DNA of 28,117 nucleotides from Anaerococcus sp. (GTDB lineage Bacteria; Bacillota; Clostridia; Tissierellales; Peptoniphilaceae). Below, one piece after another: positions 7,460 to 15,565 of this stretch. The translations under genes were made by a program, and so were the position numbers. Within the stretch, counting starts at the first letter, position 1, and each line of letters opens with the position of its first letter. The stretch lies in assembly GCF_030825785.1 (NCBI RefSeq), contig NZ_JAPJPG010000017.1, positions 1 to 28,117 of the forward strand. The letters are read 5' to 3'. Under the pieces are notes generated by a model that saw nothing but the letters and a program-made list of their open reading frames with translations, ran no database searches and was not told where the DNA came from.

Positions 7460-8276
7460 TTTAGGAATCTACGAAAAGGCCTTGCCTAATTCTTTAAGCA
7501 TCGATGATAAATTAAAGATTGCAAAAAAGATAGGTTTTGACCAGTTAGAAATATCTATTGATGAATCTAGCGAAAAATTATCGAGATTGACAAATGATTT
7601 CGGCAAAAAACTCTTAAAAGCTCAGATAGAAAATAAGCTTAGAGTAAGGACAATGTGCCTTTCAGGTCATAGGAAATATCCTCTAGGATCTCTGGATGAA
7701 AATATTAGAAAAAAGAGTCTTGAGATAATGAAAAAGGCTATAGAATTTTCTGATATCAATTCTATTAGGATAATTCAACTGGCAGGCTATGATGTATACT
7801 ATGAAAAAGGAAACGAAGATACAAAAAAATATTTTATAGAAAACCTATCCAAGTCAGTAGATATGGCCTCAAAGTACGGGGTAATTCTTGCCTTTGAAAC
7901 AATGGAAACAGAATTTATGGATACTGTAGAAAAGGCTATGGAGTATGTAAATATAATAGACAGTCCTTATCTTGGAATTTACCCAGATATAGGTAATCTT
8001 AAAAACGCAGCTGTCAAATACGGTACAGATGTAGTTTGTGATTTAAAAAAAGGAAAAGGTCATATATTTGCAGCCCACCTAAAGGAAACTAAACCAGGCG
8101 TATATAGGGATATGCGCTTTGGGACAGATGGTCATACAGAATACGATAGATGTATAGAAGAGTTAAGAAAACAAAAAGTTTCAATTTTCACAGGTGAGTT
8201 TTGGGATCAAGGAGAAGAAAATTACGAAGAGATTGTAAGAGATTCTTATGAATTTCTTAAAGATAAATTAGTATAG
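7446..8276 (+). CDS. ulaE: L-xylulose-5-phosphate 3-epimerase UlaE
   Basis: It converts L-xylulose 5-phosphate to L-ribulose 5-phosphate, between UlaD and UlaF. The 276-residue protein is a xylose-isomerase-like TIM barrel. Family segments are NLGIYEKALP at the start, TMCLSGHRKYPLGS, IIQLAGYDVYYE, IYPDIGNL and HLKETKPGVYRDM, with metal-site Glu, Asp and His residues among them. The ATG at 7446 is chosen over 7428 because the family begins at this point; the ribosome site is less clear (GGAG 12 bases upstream), suggesting translational coupling with ulaF through the 14-bp overlap. The length is near that of E. coli UlaE (284). Confidence 0.93.
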   Translation: MDKINLGIYEKALPNSLSIDDKLKIAKKIGFDQLEISIDESSEKLSRLTNDFGKKLLKAQIENKLRVRTMCLSGHRKYPLGSLDENIRKKSLEIMKKAIEFSDINSIRIIQLAGYDVYYEKGNEDTKKYFIENLSKSVDMASKYGVILAFETMETEFMDTVEKAMEYVNIIDSPYLGIYPDIGNLKNAAVKYGTDVVCDLKKGKGHIFAAHLKETKPGVYRDMRFGTDGHTEYDRCIEELRKQKVSIFTGEFWDQGEENYEEIVRDSYEFLKDKLV

Positions 8277-8284
8277 GAGTTAAA

Positions 8285-8920
8285 ATGAGTAAACCTAAGT
8301 TACAAATAGCTTTGGACAGTCAGTCTTTAAGCGAAGCTTTAGAAACAGTTAGAGAAGTTGGAGATGTAGTCGATGTTTTAGAAGTTGGGACAGTTCTTTG
8401 CCTACAAGATGGTATGGAGCCAGTAAGGGCAATAAGAGCACTTTACCCAGAAAAAACAATCCTCGCCGATACAAAATGTGCAGATGCAGGTAAGACTGTA
8501 GCAAAAAATTGCAAGGATGCAGGTGCAGATTGGATGACAGTAATTTGTTGTGCAACAATTCCAACAATGGAGGCTGCTAATAAAGAAATCGACGAGCTCC
8601 AGGTAGAGCTTTATGGAGATTGGACCTTTGATCAAGCCGAACAATGGAAAAACATTGGAATAGAGCAAGTTGTTTACCATCAATCAAGAGATGCTCTACT
8701 TAGCGGACAAACATGGGGCGAGAAAGATTTAGACAAGATTAAAAAGCTCGTTGACATGGGATTTAAGGTATCTGTTACAGGAGGACTTGATGTAAATACT
8801 CTTGACCTATTTAAGGGTATTAAAGTTCATGCCTTTATAGCAGGACGTGGTATAGCTAAGGCAGATGATCCTAGAAAAGTCGCAGAAGACTTTAAGAAAA
8901 AAATTGAAGAAATATTTTAA
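8285..8920 (+). CDS. ulaD: 3-keto-L-gulonate-6-phosphate decarboxylase UlaD
   Basis: It decarboxylates 3-keto-L-gulonate 6-phosphate to L-xylulose 5-phosphate with magnesium. The 211-residue protein belongs to the orotidine 5-phosphate decarboxylase suprafamily. The expected active-site residues are all present: Asp11, Glu33, and the DxKxxD motif as Asp62, Lys64 and Asp67 (ADTKCADAG). Later segments such as VVYHQSRDA and SVTGGLD also match. AGGAG precedes the start. A hexulose-6-phosphate synthase of the same family is the main alternative, but full ula context and the VICCATIPT segment support UlaD. Confidence 0.94.
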   Translation: MSKPKLQIALDSQSLSEALETVREVGDVVDVLEVGTVLCLQDGMEPVRAIRALYPEKTILADTKCADAGKTVAKNCKDAGADWMTVICCATIPTMEAANKEIDELQVELYGDWTFDQAEQWKNIGIEQVVYHQSRDALLSGQTWGEKDLDKIKKLVDMGFKVSVTGGLDVNTLDLFKGIKVHAFIAGRGIAKADDPRKVAEDFKKKIEEIF

Positions 8921-8933
8921 GTAAGGTGATAAG

Positions 8934-9581
8934 ATGAAATTTTTCTTAGATACAGCAAATGTAAGCGGAATAAAAAGAATAAATGAGCTTGGTCTTTGTG
9001 ATGGAGTTACTACTAATCCTTCCATTATCAAAAAAGAAGGTAAGGATTTTGAAGAAGTTGTAAAAGAGATTTGTTCAATCGTAGATGGACCGGTTTCTGC
9101 AGAAGTAACAAGTTATGAATATGAAGGGATGGTTGAGGAAGCTAGAAAATTATCTAAATGGGCAGATAATATTGTAGTTAAAATTCCTATGACAGAAGAA
9201 GGCCTTAAGGCAATCAACACCTTAAGCGAAGAAGGAATAAAAACCAACTGCACCCTAATCTTTTCCCTATCCCAAGGACTTATGGCGATAAAGGCTGGAG
9301 CAAGCTATATTTCACCATTTATGGGTAGAATTGACGATATGGGAGAAGATGGAGCAAGGCTTGTAAGTAGGCTTAGGGAAGTTATTGATATCTACGGCTA
9401 CGATACTGAGATAATTGCAGCAAGTATAAGAAATAACTTGCATCTAGAAGAAGCAGCCCTCGCAGGGGCCCATATTGCTACCATTCCAGGAACGCTTTTC
9501 GAAAAACTCTGGACCCACCCACTTACCACAGCAGGAATCGAAACTTTCAAAAAAGACTGGGAAGCTTTCGAAAATAGATAA
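8934..9581 (+). CDS. tal: Transaldolase (TalC-type, short form)
   Basis: Transaldolase moves a dihydroxyacetone unit between sugar phosphates in the non-oxidative pentose phosphate pathway. This 215-residue protein is of the short TalC/MipB class. The Schiff-base lysine is Lys83 in VVKIPMT. It has Glu57 (SAEV) and Phe129 (SPFMGRID), where E. coli fructose-6-phosphate aldolase has Gln and Tyr, and it has NCTLIFS in the next strand, so true transaldolase activity is favoured. It is last in the ula operon, 13 bp after ulaD. With the transketolase downstream it would process the xylulose 5-phosphate made from ascorbate. Confidence 0.92.
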   Translation: MKFFLDTANVSGIKRINELGLCDGVTTNPSIIKKEGKDFEEVVKEICSIVDGPVSAEVTSYEYEGMVEEARKLSKWADNIVVKIPMTEEGLKAINTLSEEGIKTNCTLIFSLSQGLMAIKAGASYISPFMGRIDDMGEDGARLVSRLREVIDIYGYDTEIIAASIRNNLHLEEAALAGAHIATIPGTLFEKLWTHPLTTAGIETFKKDWEAFENR

Positions 9582-9585
9582 ATTT

Positions 9586-9685
9586 AAGGAGTTAAGGAAA
9601 ATTTGTATTGGTTTCTAGCTTATTAGAATTCTAAATTTTATTTTATGCTAAATTCCTAATATTTTCCTTTAACTCCTTTTCTTTA
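9586..9685 (+). terminator. Long hairpin closing the ula-tal operon
   Basis: AAGGAGTTAAGGAAAAT (9586-9602) pairs with the segment at 9661-9678 over 17 bp with one bulged base. A second stem lies inside (TATTAGAATT 9621-9630 with AATTCCTAATA 9651-9661). A T-rich run follows the outer stem (9677-9686, interrupted by one C). This is longer than a usual terminator, so it could also be a small palindromic repeat element that acts as one. Confidence 0.65.
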
Positions 9686-9746
9686 TCTAAAAAATGTGAA
9701 AATTTATAGTAAAGTATAAGGTAGAAAGAATTATAAAGGAGAGCAA

Positions 9747-11732
9747 ATGTTTAATAATAATGACAAGTTAGCAGTAAATGCTATAAGGGCTTTGTCCATA
9801 GCTCAAATAGAAAAGGCCAACAGCGGACACCCAGGTCTTCCAATGGGAGCAGCTCCTATGGCTTATGTTTTGTATAACAAGATTCTTAAGGCAAATCCAG
9901 AAAATGCGAACTGGTTCGACAGGGATAGATTTATCCTATCAGCAGGTCATGGTTCATCCATGCTTTATTCCTTGCTTCATCTTTCAGGCTACAAGCTTTC
10001 CATGGATGAACTTAAGGAATTTAGGCAAATCGGTTCCTTAACTCCAGGACATCCTGAGTACGGCCATACCGAAGGAGTTGAGGTTACAACAGGTCCTTTA
10101 GGTCAAGGTATAGCCCAAGCAGTGGGAATGGCAATCGCTGAAAAGCATATTGAAGCTCTATACAACAAGGATGACATGAAGGTTATAGACCACTATACCT
10201 ACGCTTTGTGTGGAGATGGAGACTTAATGGAGGGAGTATCTTACGAGTCTATGTCTCTTGCGGGCCATCTTAAGCTTGATAAGCTAATCGTTCTTTATGA
10301 TTCAAACGATATTTGTCTTGATGGAGACCTTAACACATCCTTCTCTGAAAATGTAGAAGCTAGAGTTAAGGCACAAGGCTGGAATTATCTAAGAGTAGAA
10401 GATGGAAATGATCTAGAAGCAATCTATGACGCTATCATTAAAGCAAAAGAAAATACAGATGGACCAACACTTATAGAAGTAAAGACGGTAATAGGTTATG
10501 GTTCAGCAAATGCCGGAACTAACAAGGTTCACGGAGCTCCAATTGGATCAGATGACTTCGCTGCTGCCAAAAAAGTTTACGCTTGGGACTACAAAGACTT
10601 TGAAATCCCAGAAGAAGTGTATGAAACATTTAAAGAAGGCGTAGCTAAAGCTGGTAAAGAAGCGAATGATAAGTGGGATGAAACATTAAAATCCTACCAA
10701 GAAAAATATCCGGAAGATTATAAAGAATTGATTGCAGGTATCAATAGAGAACTTCCAGAAAACTTTATGGATCAAGTCAAAAAATATGACTCATCAATGA
10801 AGGGCCTTGCTACAAGAGCATCTGGAGGAGAAATTATCCAAGACCTTGCTAAAATTACAAGAAACTTCTGGGGAGGATCAGCAGATCTATTCTCATCAAA
10901 CAAGACAAACATCAAAGATGCGTCAGCCTTCAGAGACGAAAGCCCAGAGGGAAGAAATATCTGGTATGGGGTAAGAGAATTTGCCATGGCTGCTATAGGA
11001 AATGGTATCATGGCCCACGGAGGAAGCTTCCACCATGTATCTACCTTCTTCGTATTTGCAGACTACTTAAAGGCTGCTGTTAGACTATCAGCCCTATCAG
11101 GACTTCCACTAACATACGCAATGACCCACGATTCAGTGGCTGTCGGAGAAGACGGACCAACCCACGAGCCAATTGAGCAACTTGCTATGCTTAGAGCAAT
11201 ACCAAACACCATTGTCCTAAGACCAGCAGATGCTAATGAGACAAGACTTGCTTGGAAAGTTGCCCTAGAAAGCAAAGACAAGCCAGTAGTAATAGCCCTA
11301 ACTCGTCAAAACGTCCCTAATCTTAAAGAAACAGAAGAGATTGATAATATCGACAAGGGAGCCTACATCATAAAGGATGCTGAAAACCCAGATCTCGTAT
11401 TAATAGCAACAGGATCAGAAGTAGCCCTAGCCCTTGATACAGCCAAGGCCCTAGAAGAAGAAGGAAAGAAGATAAGAGTAGTATCAATGCCTTCTATGGA
11501 ACTTTTTAGAGCTCAAGATGATTCTTACAAGGAAGAAATCCTTCCAAAAGGAGTAAAGAAAGTATCAATCGAAATGGGAACAACATTCGGTTGGGCAGAA
11601 TGGACAGGAGCTTGTGGCCTAAACATAGGAATAGACAGATTCGGAATCTCAGGCAAGGGAGACTTGGTTCAAGAAGAACTTGGCTTTAGCGTAGAAGCTA
11701 TCAAAGAGAAAATCAACGAGAGATTTTTTTAA
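9747..11732 (+). CDS. tkt: Transketolase
   Basis: This thiamine-diphosphate enzyme transfers two-carbon units between ketose and aldose phosphates. The 661-residue protein has the three usual transketolase domains. The N-terminal cofactor domain carries SGHPGLPMG and the GDGDLMEG motif (Asp157). The middle pyrimidine-binding domain carries MTHDSVAVGEDGPTHEP, with the conserved substrate histidines and the catalytic glutamate just ahead at ENEE-like positions not fully checked. A C-terminal domain follows from about residue 530. AAAGGAG at 9736-9742 sets the start. It is a single-gene unit between two terminators but sits directly after tal, linking the ascorbate route to central metabolism. 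Confidence 0.95.
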   Translation: MFNNNDKLAVNAIRALSIAQIEKANSGHPGLPMGAAPMAYVLYNKILKANPENANWFDRDRFILSAGHGSSMLYSLLHLSGYKLSMDELKEFRQIGSLTPGHPEYGHTEGVEVTTGPLGQGIAQAVGMAIAEKHIEALYNKDDMKVIDHYTYALCGDGDLMEGVSYESMSLAGHLKLDKLIVLYDSNDICLDGDLNTSFSENVEARVKAQGWNYLRVEDGNDLEAIYDAIIKAKENTDGPTLIEVKTVIGYGSANAGTNKVHGAPIGSDDFAAAKKVYAWDYKDFEIPEEVYETFKEGVAKAGKEANDKWDETLKSYQEKYPEDYKELIAGINRELPENFMDQVKKYDSSMKGLATRASGGEIIQDLAKITRNFWGGSADLFSSNKTNIKDASAFRDESPEGRNIWYGVREFAMAAIGNGIMAHGGSFHHVSTFFVFADYLKAAVRLSALSGLPLTYAMTHDSVAVGEDGPTHEPIEQLAMLRAIPNTIVLRPADANETRLAWKVALESKDKPVVIALTRQNVPNLKETEEIDNIDKGAYIIKDAENPDLVLIATGSEVALALDTAKALEEEGKKIRVVSMPSMELFRAQDDSYKEEILPKGVKKVSIEMGTTFGWAEWTGACGLNIGIDRFGISGKGDLVQEELGFSVEAIKEKINERFF

Positions 11733-11750
11733 ATAAATCCTAAGATATAA

Positions 11751-11780
11751 GGTGCGTCTTAATTGGCGCATCTTTTTTTC
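11751..11780 (+). terminator. Rho-independent terminator after tkt
   Basis: GGTGCG pairs with CGCATC (one G-T pair) around the loop TCTTAATTGG, and seven T follow. The stem spans about 11752-11773 and the T-run is at 11773-11779. Confidence 0.85.
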
Positions 11781-11810
11781 TTTACAAAAAAACCTTTTCT
11801 CTGCTAGAAT
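11781..11810 (+). promoter_or_regulatory. Probable promoter of the glycoside hydrolase operon
   Basis: TTTACA (11781-11786) and TAGAAT (11805-11810) are 18 bp apart. The promoter starts immediately after the tkt terminator and 23 bp before the first hydrolase gene. Confidence 0.6.
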
Positions 11811-11832
11811 AGTACTTACATGGGAGGATTTT

Positions 11833-13464
11833 ATGGGAGATTGTAAGATTGAGCTTTTTGAGGTAAGTCCCTATGTTAGGGGAGGCTTTGTTTATGAAAA
11901 TTTTGATTATGCTTATAAGGGAGATTTGTTTTCTGCTTCTTTTATTATAGAGAATGTTTCGTCTGATAATTTATATGTCAGGATCGAGCCTTCTTCTCTA
12001 AGATTTTCCGAAGCCAGTATTTCTTCAGATTATATTTCTATAAGGATTGTCCAAAAAGCTAGAGGTCATATTGGAAGAGGGTATGATAGGACTCTTATGC
12101 CAGATTTTCCAAAAATTGAGCTCGATGATATTATAGACTATAAGTCTCAAGCTAGAATAAAAACCAATTCTTCACTTAGGTTTTTCTATTATGTAGATTT
12201 TCCCAAAGATGCTAAACCAGGCTTATATAAGGGTGAAATCAATATTTATCATGACAATTCTAATTATAAATTTGAGTTTTCGATCGAGCTCTTAGACCTT
12301 TGTAGGAAAGAATCATCTTTTGATATAAATCTTTGGCAATATCCTTTCTCTTCTTATAGGTTTTACAAGCTTTCCGACAAAGAATTGTTTGGTAAAAGGC
12401 ATTTGGATATTTTAAGTAAACATCTACTCCTATATAAGGCGCTTTCTGGAAAGACTCTTACTACAACAATAGTAGATGAACCTTGGGCCCATCAGACCTA
12501 TGACGATAGCCCTTCTATGGTTAGAGGAGTTTCGAAAGGTGGATCATATGAGTTTGATTATTCCTACTTCGATAGCTTTGTTGGTCTTGGTGAAAGTTAC
12601 AATATGCTTGATAAAATCTATGCTTTTTCTCTAATAAGCTGGAGAGCTGCAACAAAGGATAAGAAATTTCGGCAAATATTTCTTCCGGATTTTATAGAAC
12701 ATTTGGATGAATTAGGATATTTTGACAAGACTTATATAGGAATTGATGAAAGAGACGAGGGAGAAGTAAGAGATGCTATAGATTTTCTATCAAACTTTAA
12801 AAACAAGGATGGGAAAAGTTTTAAAATTGCCTATCAGACTTCTTTTGACAAAGATAATATCAAGCTTTTCAATAGGATAGAGGATGTCTCCTTTATTTTA
12901 TCTAGCGTCGACGATGATTGTATTTCCTATGTTAGAGATAGGAGAAAAAAGGGTCTTTTTACAAGCATCTATACTTGTACGGGAGAATTTCCTAATACTT
13001 TCCTTTACTCAGAACCTTTCGAGGCAACTTGGCTAATTCTTTTTTCTTATCTAAATGGATTCGATGGATTCTTAAGATGGGCTCTTGATGCTTGGGTAAA
13101 AGATCCTAGGCAAGATACGAGCTTCTTTCTTTGGGAAAGCAGGGATTCCTTTCTCATATATCCATCGACTGATAATAGGAAAAATTCCCCTAGTCCTAGT
13201 CTAAGCTTTGAAGGTATGAGGATTGGACTTATGATGGTAGAGAAAATAGCATTTATTAGAAAGACCTTGAAGGGATATTACTTGGAGCAATTTGAAAAAG
13301 AAATACCTAGGTTAAGACCAAAGACTTCCTTCGAAAATGAATATGGAGCAAGAGTTTCTAGCAGAGACGAGCTAGTAAAAACCCTAGAAGAAGTAGAAAT
13401 AATTTCAAAATTGATTTATAAGTATAGCAGGATTATTGAAGAGGAATTTTATGAAAATTATTGA
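11833..13464 (+). CDS. DUF4091-domain glycoside hydrolase, GH123-like
   Basis: This is a probable intracellular glycosidase of 543 residues. Residues 1 to about 155 look like a beta-sandwich. The rest resembles a TIM barrel of the GH123/DUF4091 type. The adjacent pair Asp305-Glu306 (GIDERDE) matches the Asp-Glu pair that GH123 N-acetylgalactosaminidases use in substrate-assisted catalysis. The C-terminal GFLRWALDAWVKDP and SFLIYPS segments are DUF4091 hallmarks. The ATG at 11833 is chosen because GGGAGG is 5 bases ahead; the open frame extends upstream to 11752 through the terminator and promoter. No signal peptide is visible. It overlaps the GH92 gene by 14 bp. The true substrate is unknown; an N-acetylhexosamine glycoside is a family-based guess. 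Confidence 0.75.
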   Translation: MGDCKIELFEVSPYVRGGFVYENFDYAYKGDLFSASFIIENVSSDNLYVRIEPSSLRFSEASISSDYISIRIVQKARGHIGRGYDRTLMPDFPKIELDDIIDYKSQARIKTNSSLRFFYYVDFPKDAKPGLYKGEINIYHDNSNYKFEFSIELLDLCRKESSFDINLWQYPFSSYRFYKLSDKELFGKRHLDILSKHLLLYKALSGKTLTTTIVDEPWAHQTYDDSPSMVRGVSKGGSYEFDYSYFDSFVGLGESYNMLDKIYAFSLISWRAATKDKKFRQIFLPDFIEHLDELGYFDKTYIGIDERDEGEVRDAIDFLSNFKNKDGKSFKIAYQTSFDKDNIKLFNRIEDVSFILSSVDDDCISYVRDRRKKGLFTSIYTCTGEFPNTFLYSEPFEATWLILFSYLNGFDGFLRWALDAWVKDPRQDTSFFLWESRDSFLIYPSTDNRKNSPSPSLSFEGMRIGLMMVEKIAFIRKTLKGYYLEQFEKEIPRLRPKTSFENEYGARVSSRDELVKTLEEVEIISKLIYKYSRIIEEEFYENY

Positions 13465-15565
13465 TGGCATATTAAAAGATATAAGATATACAGATACTAG
13501 GATAGGGACAGCTTCTGTGAGAGATTTCTCTAATGGAAATACCCTACCCTTGTGCGGGATGCCTCATGGGAACAATTATCTTACATTGATGACTAGGGAC
13601 GATGGGACTTTCTTCTTTCATCCAGAAGATAAGGATCTCCTTGCCTTTCGCATAAGTCACCAGCCTAGTCCTTGGATGGGAGATTTTTCCTATATCAATA
13701 TCCTCCCCCTTACTGATGATGAGAGTATAAGTTATGACAGGGAAAAATCGATTTTTAGACCGAATTTTCTTAAAATCTCTTACAAGAATGGGGGAAGGGT
13801 CCTTGCTTCTATGATGGATTTGGGAGGAGTAATCAAGTCTTGTGGAAAGAATTCTTTTAAAATCTTTGCAGATGGTCTAAAACTAGATAAGACTGGAGAT
13901 TACTTGGAAGGTTTTGTCATAAATTATGCGGCTTGCGAAGACAAGAATCTTAAGATGCACATCAAAATTGGTTTTTCAAAAGCCTATAAGTTTTCTTTCG
14001 AGGAAGGCTGCTACTATGTAAAGACAAGTAGTGATGAGACCTCTCTTAAGTTTGCAACATCCTTCATCTCAATGAACCAAGCCCGAGATAATTATGAAAA
14101 GATCCCTGATAATCTTGAACTTATCATCAAAGAATCTAAAAAGGCCTGGGATAAATATTTCGATATTTTCCAAATAGGAGACTCTGACTATGAGGATAAT
14201 TTTCAAAAATTCACCCCTTACAGAAAGTTAGACAAGGTAAAGTTTTTTTACCATTCAGTCTATAGAGCCTTCCTTTTTCCCATGAAATTCTTCGAGAAGG
14301 ATAAGGAAAATCAGGACATCTATTTCGATACTCATTCTAGGTCCATAAAGAGAGGGAAGTTTTATACCAATATTGGCTTTTGGGATGGACAGAAGACTCT
14401 CTTTCCCCTTCTTAGCTTAGTAGCAGAGGAGGATTTATCAGATATTCTAGAAGGGATTTTGAACTTCTATCGTGATACAGGCTATCTTCCAAAGTGGCTC
14501 TCACCAGATGAGAGGGGGCTTATGCCAGGGACCTTGGTTGAAAATGTGATAGCTGATGCTCTTACCAAGGGGATTTCTATCGATAAGAAAGAAATTTTCC
14601 TAAAAGTCCTGTTGGATGCGGCTGAAAAGGAAGGAGAAGACGATAGATATGGTCGTTTCAAGGCCAAAACTTACAGAAAGCTCGGTTATGTTCCATCAGA
14701 CTTTAACGAATCGGTCAACCAGACTCTTGATAATAGCCTGGCGGATTTTTCTATAGGAAGGATCGCAGAGCTTTGTGGGAAGGAGAATTTGGCAGATAGA
14801 TATTATTCTTATTCAAGAAATTGGGAGAAGCTCTTCGATTGTGAGACTAAGTTTCTTAGGGCAAAGAATAGAGCAGGAGAGTTTGTAGGAGATTTTGATC
14901 CACTTTCTTGGGGTTCTCCCTACACAGAAGGTTCAGCCTTGCAGAATTCCTACAATTGCTACCATGACTTTCCTAGATTGATAGAGCTTTTTGGAGGAGA
15001 AGATAAGTTTGAAGATAGACTTGATTATATGATAAACGCCGATTCTACTTATCATGTAGGGTCTTATGGCTATGACATCCATGAAATGATTGAGATGAGT
15101 GATGCCCATTTTGGTCAATTTGCCATATCGAACCAACCCTCCTTTCATCTTCCTTACCTATACAATTTAGTCGGAAAGTATTGGAAGAGTGAAATTTTAG
15201 TAAAGACTTTGATGAGAGATTATTTTTCCTATAACTTTAGGGGCTTTCCTGGGGATGAGGATAATGGGTCTATGGCATCTTGGTTTATCCTATCTGCTAT
15301 GGGAATCTATCCCATCGTTCCAGCAAGTGGATTTTATGAAATGGGCATAAGCCTTTTTGATAAGATGAAAGTGAAGCTTTCTTCGGGAAATACTATAGAA
15401 ATCAGGACTGAGGAAAATTATCCCCACAAGAATTTTGTCAAAGATATAAAAGTAGACGGGAAAATCTTACAAGGTAAAAGAATAAGCCATGAGGACTTTA
15501 TAAGGGCAAGGGAGATAGTCTTTAGCTTGAATATACTTCCGGGGAGGAGAGATTATGAAAAGTAA
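13451..15565 (+). CDS. GH92-family glycosidase, putative alpha-mannosidase
   Basis: The 704-residue protein belongs to glycoside hydrolase family 92, calcium-dependent exo-alpha-mannosidases. The start has DTRIGTASVRDFSNGNTLP, and later come RISHQPSPWMGD, GFWDGQKTLFPL and GYLPKWLSP. YTEGSALQ places the probable acid Glu493. GDEDNGSMASWF places Asp602 and Asp604 where family members have the general-base aspartate (GNEDxGQMSAW). The ATG at 13451 follows GAGGA by 6 bases; the upstream in-frame TTG at 13436 is rejected. Unlike many studied GH92 enzymes it has no signal peptide and so should act in the cytoplasm on imported oligosaccharides. It overlaps both neighbours, so the three hydrolases are co-expressed. 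The linkage preference cannot be read from sequence. Confidence 0.82.
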   Translation: MKIIDGILKDIRYTDTRIGTASVRDFSNGNTLPLCGMPHGNNYLTLMTRDDGTFFFHPEDKDLLAFRISHQPSPWMGDFSYINILPLTDDESISYDREKSIFRPNFLKISYKNGGRVLASMMDLGGVIKSCGKNSFKIFADGLKLDKTGDYLEGFVINYAACEDKNLKMHIKIGFSKAYKFSFEEGCYYVKTSSDETSLKFATSFISMNQARDNYEKIPDNLELIIKESKKAWDKYFDIFQIGDSDYEDNFQKFTPYRKLDKVKFFYHSVYRAFLFPMKFFEKDKENQDIYFDTHSRSIKRGKFYTNIGFWDGQKTLFPLLSLVAEEDLSDILEGILNFYRDTGYLPKWLSPDERGLMPGTLVENVIADALTKGISIDKKEIFLKVLLDAAEKEGEDDRYGRFKAKTYRKLGYVPSDFNESVNQTLDNSLADFSIGRIAELCGKENLADRYYSYSRNWEKLFDCETKFLRAKNRAGEFVGDFDPLSWGSPYTEGSALQNSYNCYHDFPRLIELFGGEDKFEDRLDYMINADSTYHVGSYGYDIHEMIEMSDAHFGQFAISNQPSFHLPYLYNLVGKYWKSEILVKTLMRDYFSYNFRGFPGDEDNGSMASWFILSAMGIYPIVPASGFYEMGISLFDKMKVKLSSGNTIEIRTEENYPHKNFVKDIKVDGKILQGKRISHEDFIRAREIVFSLNILPGRRDYEK

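Noticed and set aside
8934..9581. Fructose-6-phosphate aldolase instead of transaldolase
   Set aside because: The residues that separate the two groups (Glu57 and Phe129, with NCTLIFS) are of the transaldolase type.
11752..11832. A longer start for the DUF4091 protein
   Set aside because: The extra 27 codons run through the tkt terminator and the probable promoter, and a strong GGGAGG site marks the ATG at 11833.
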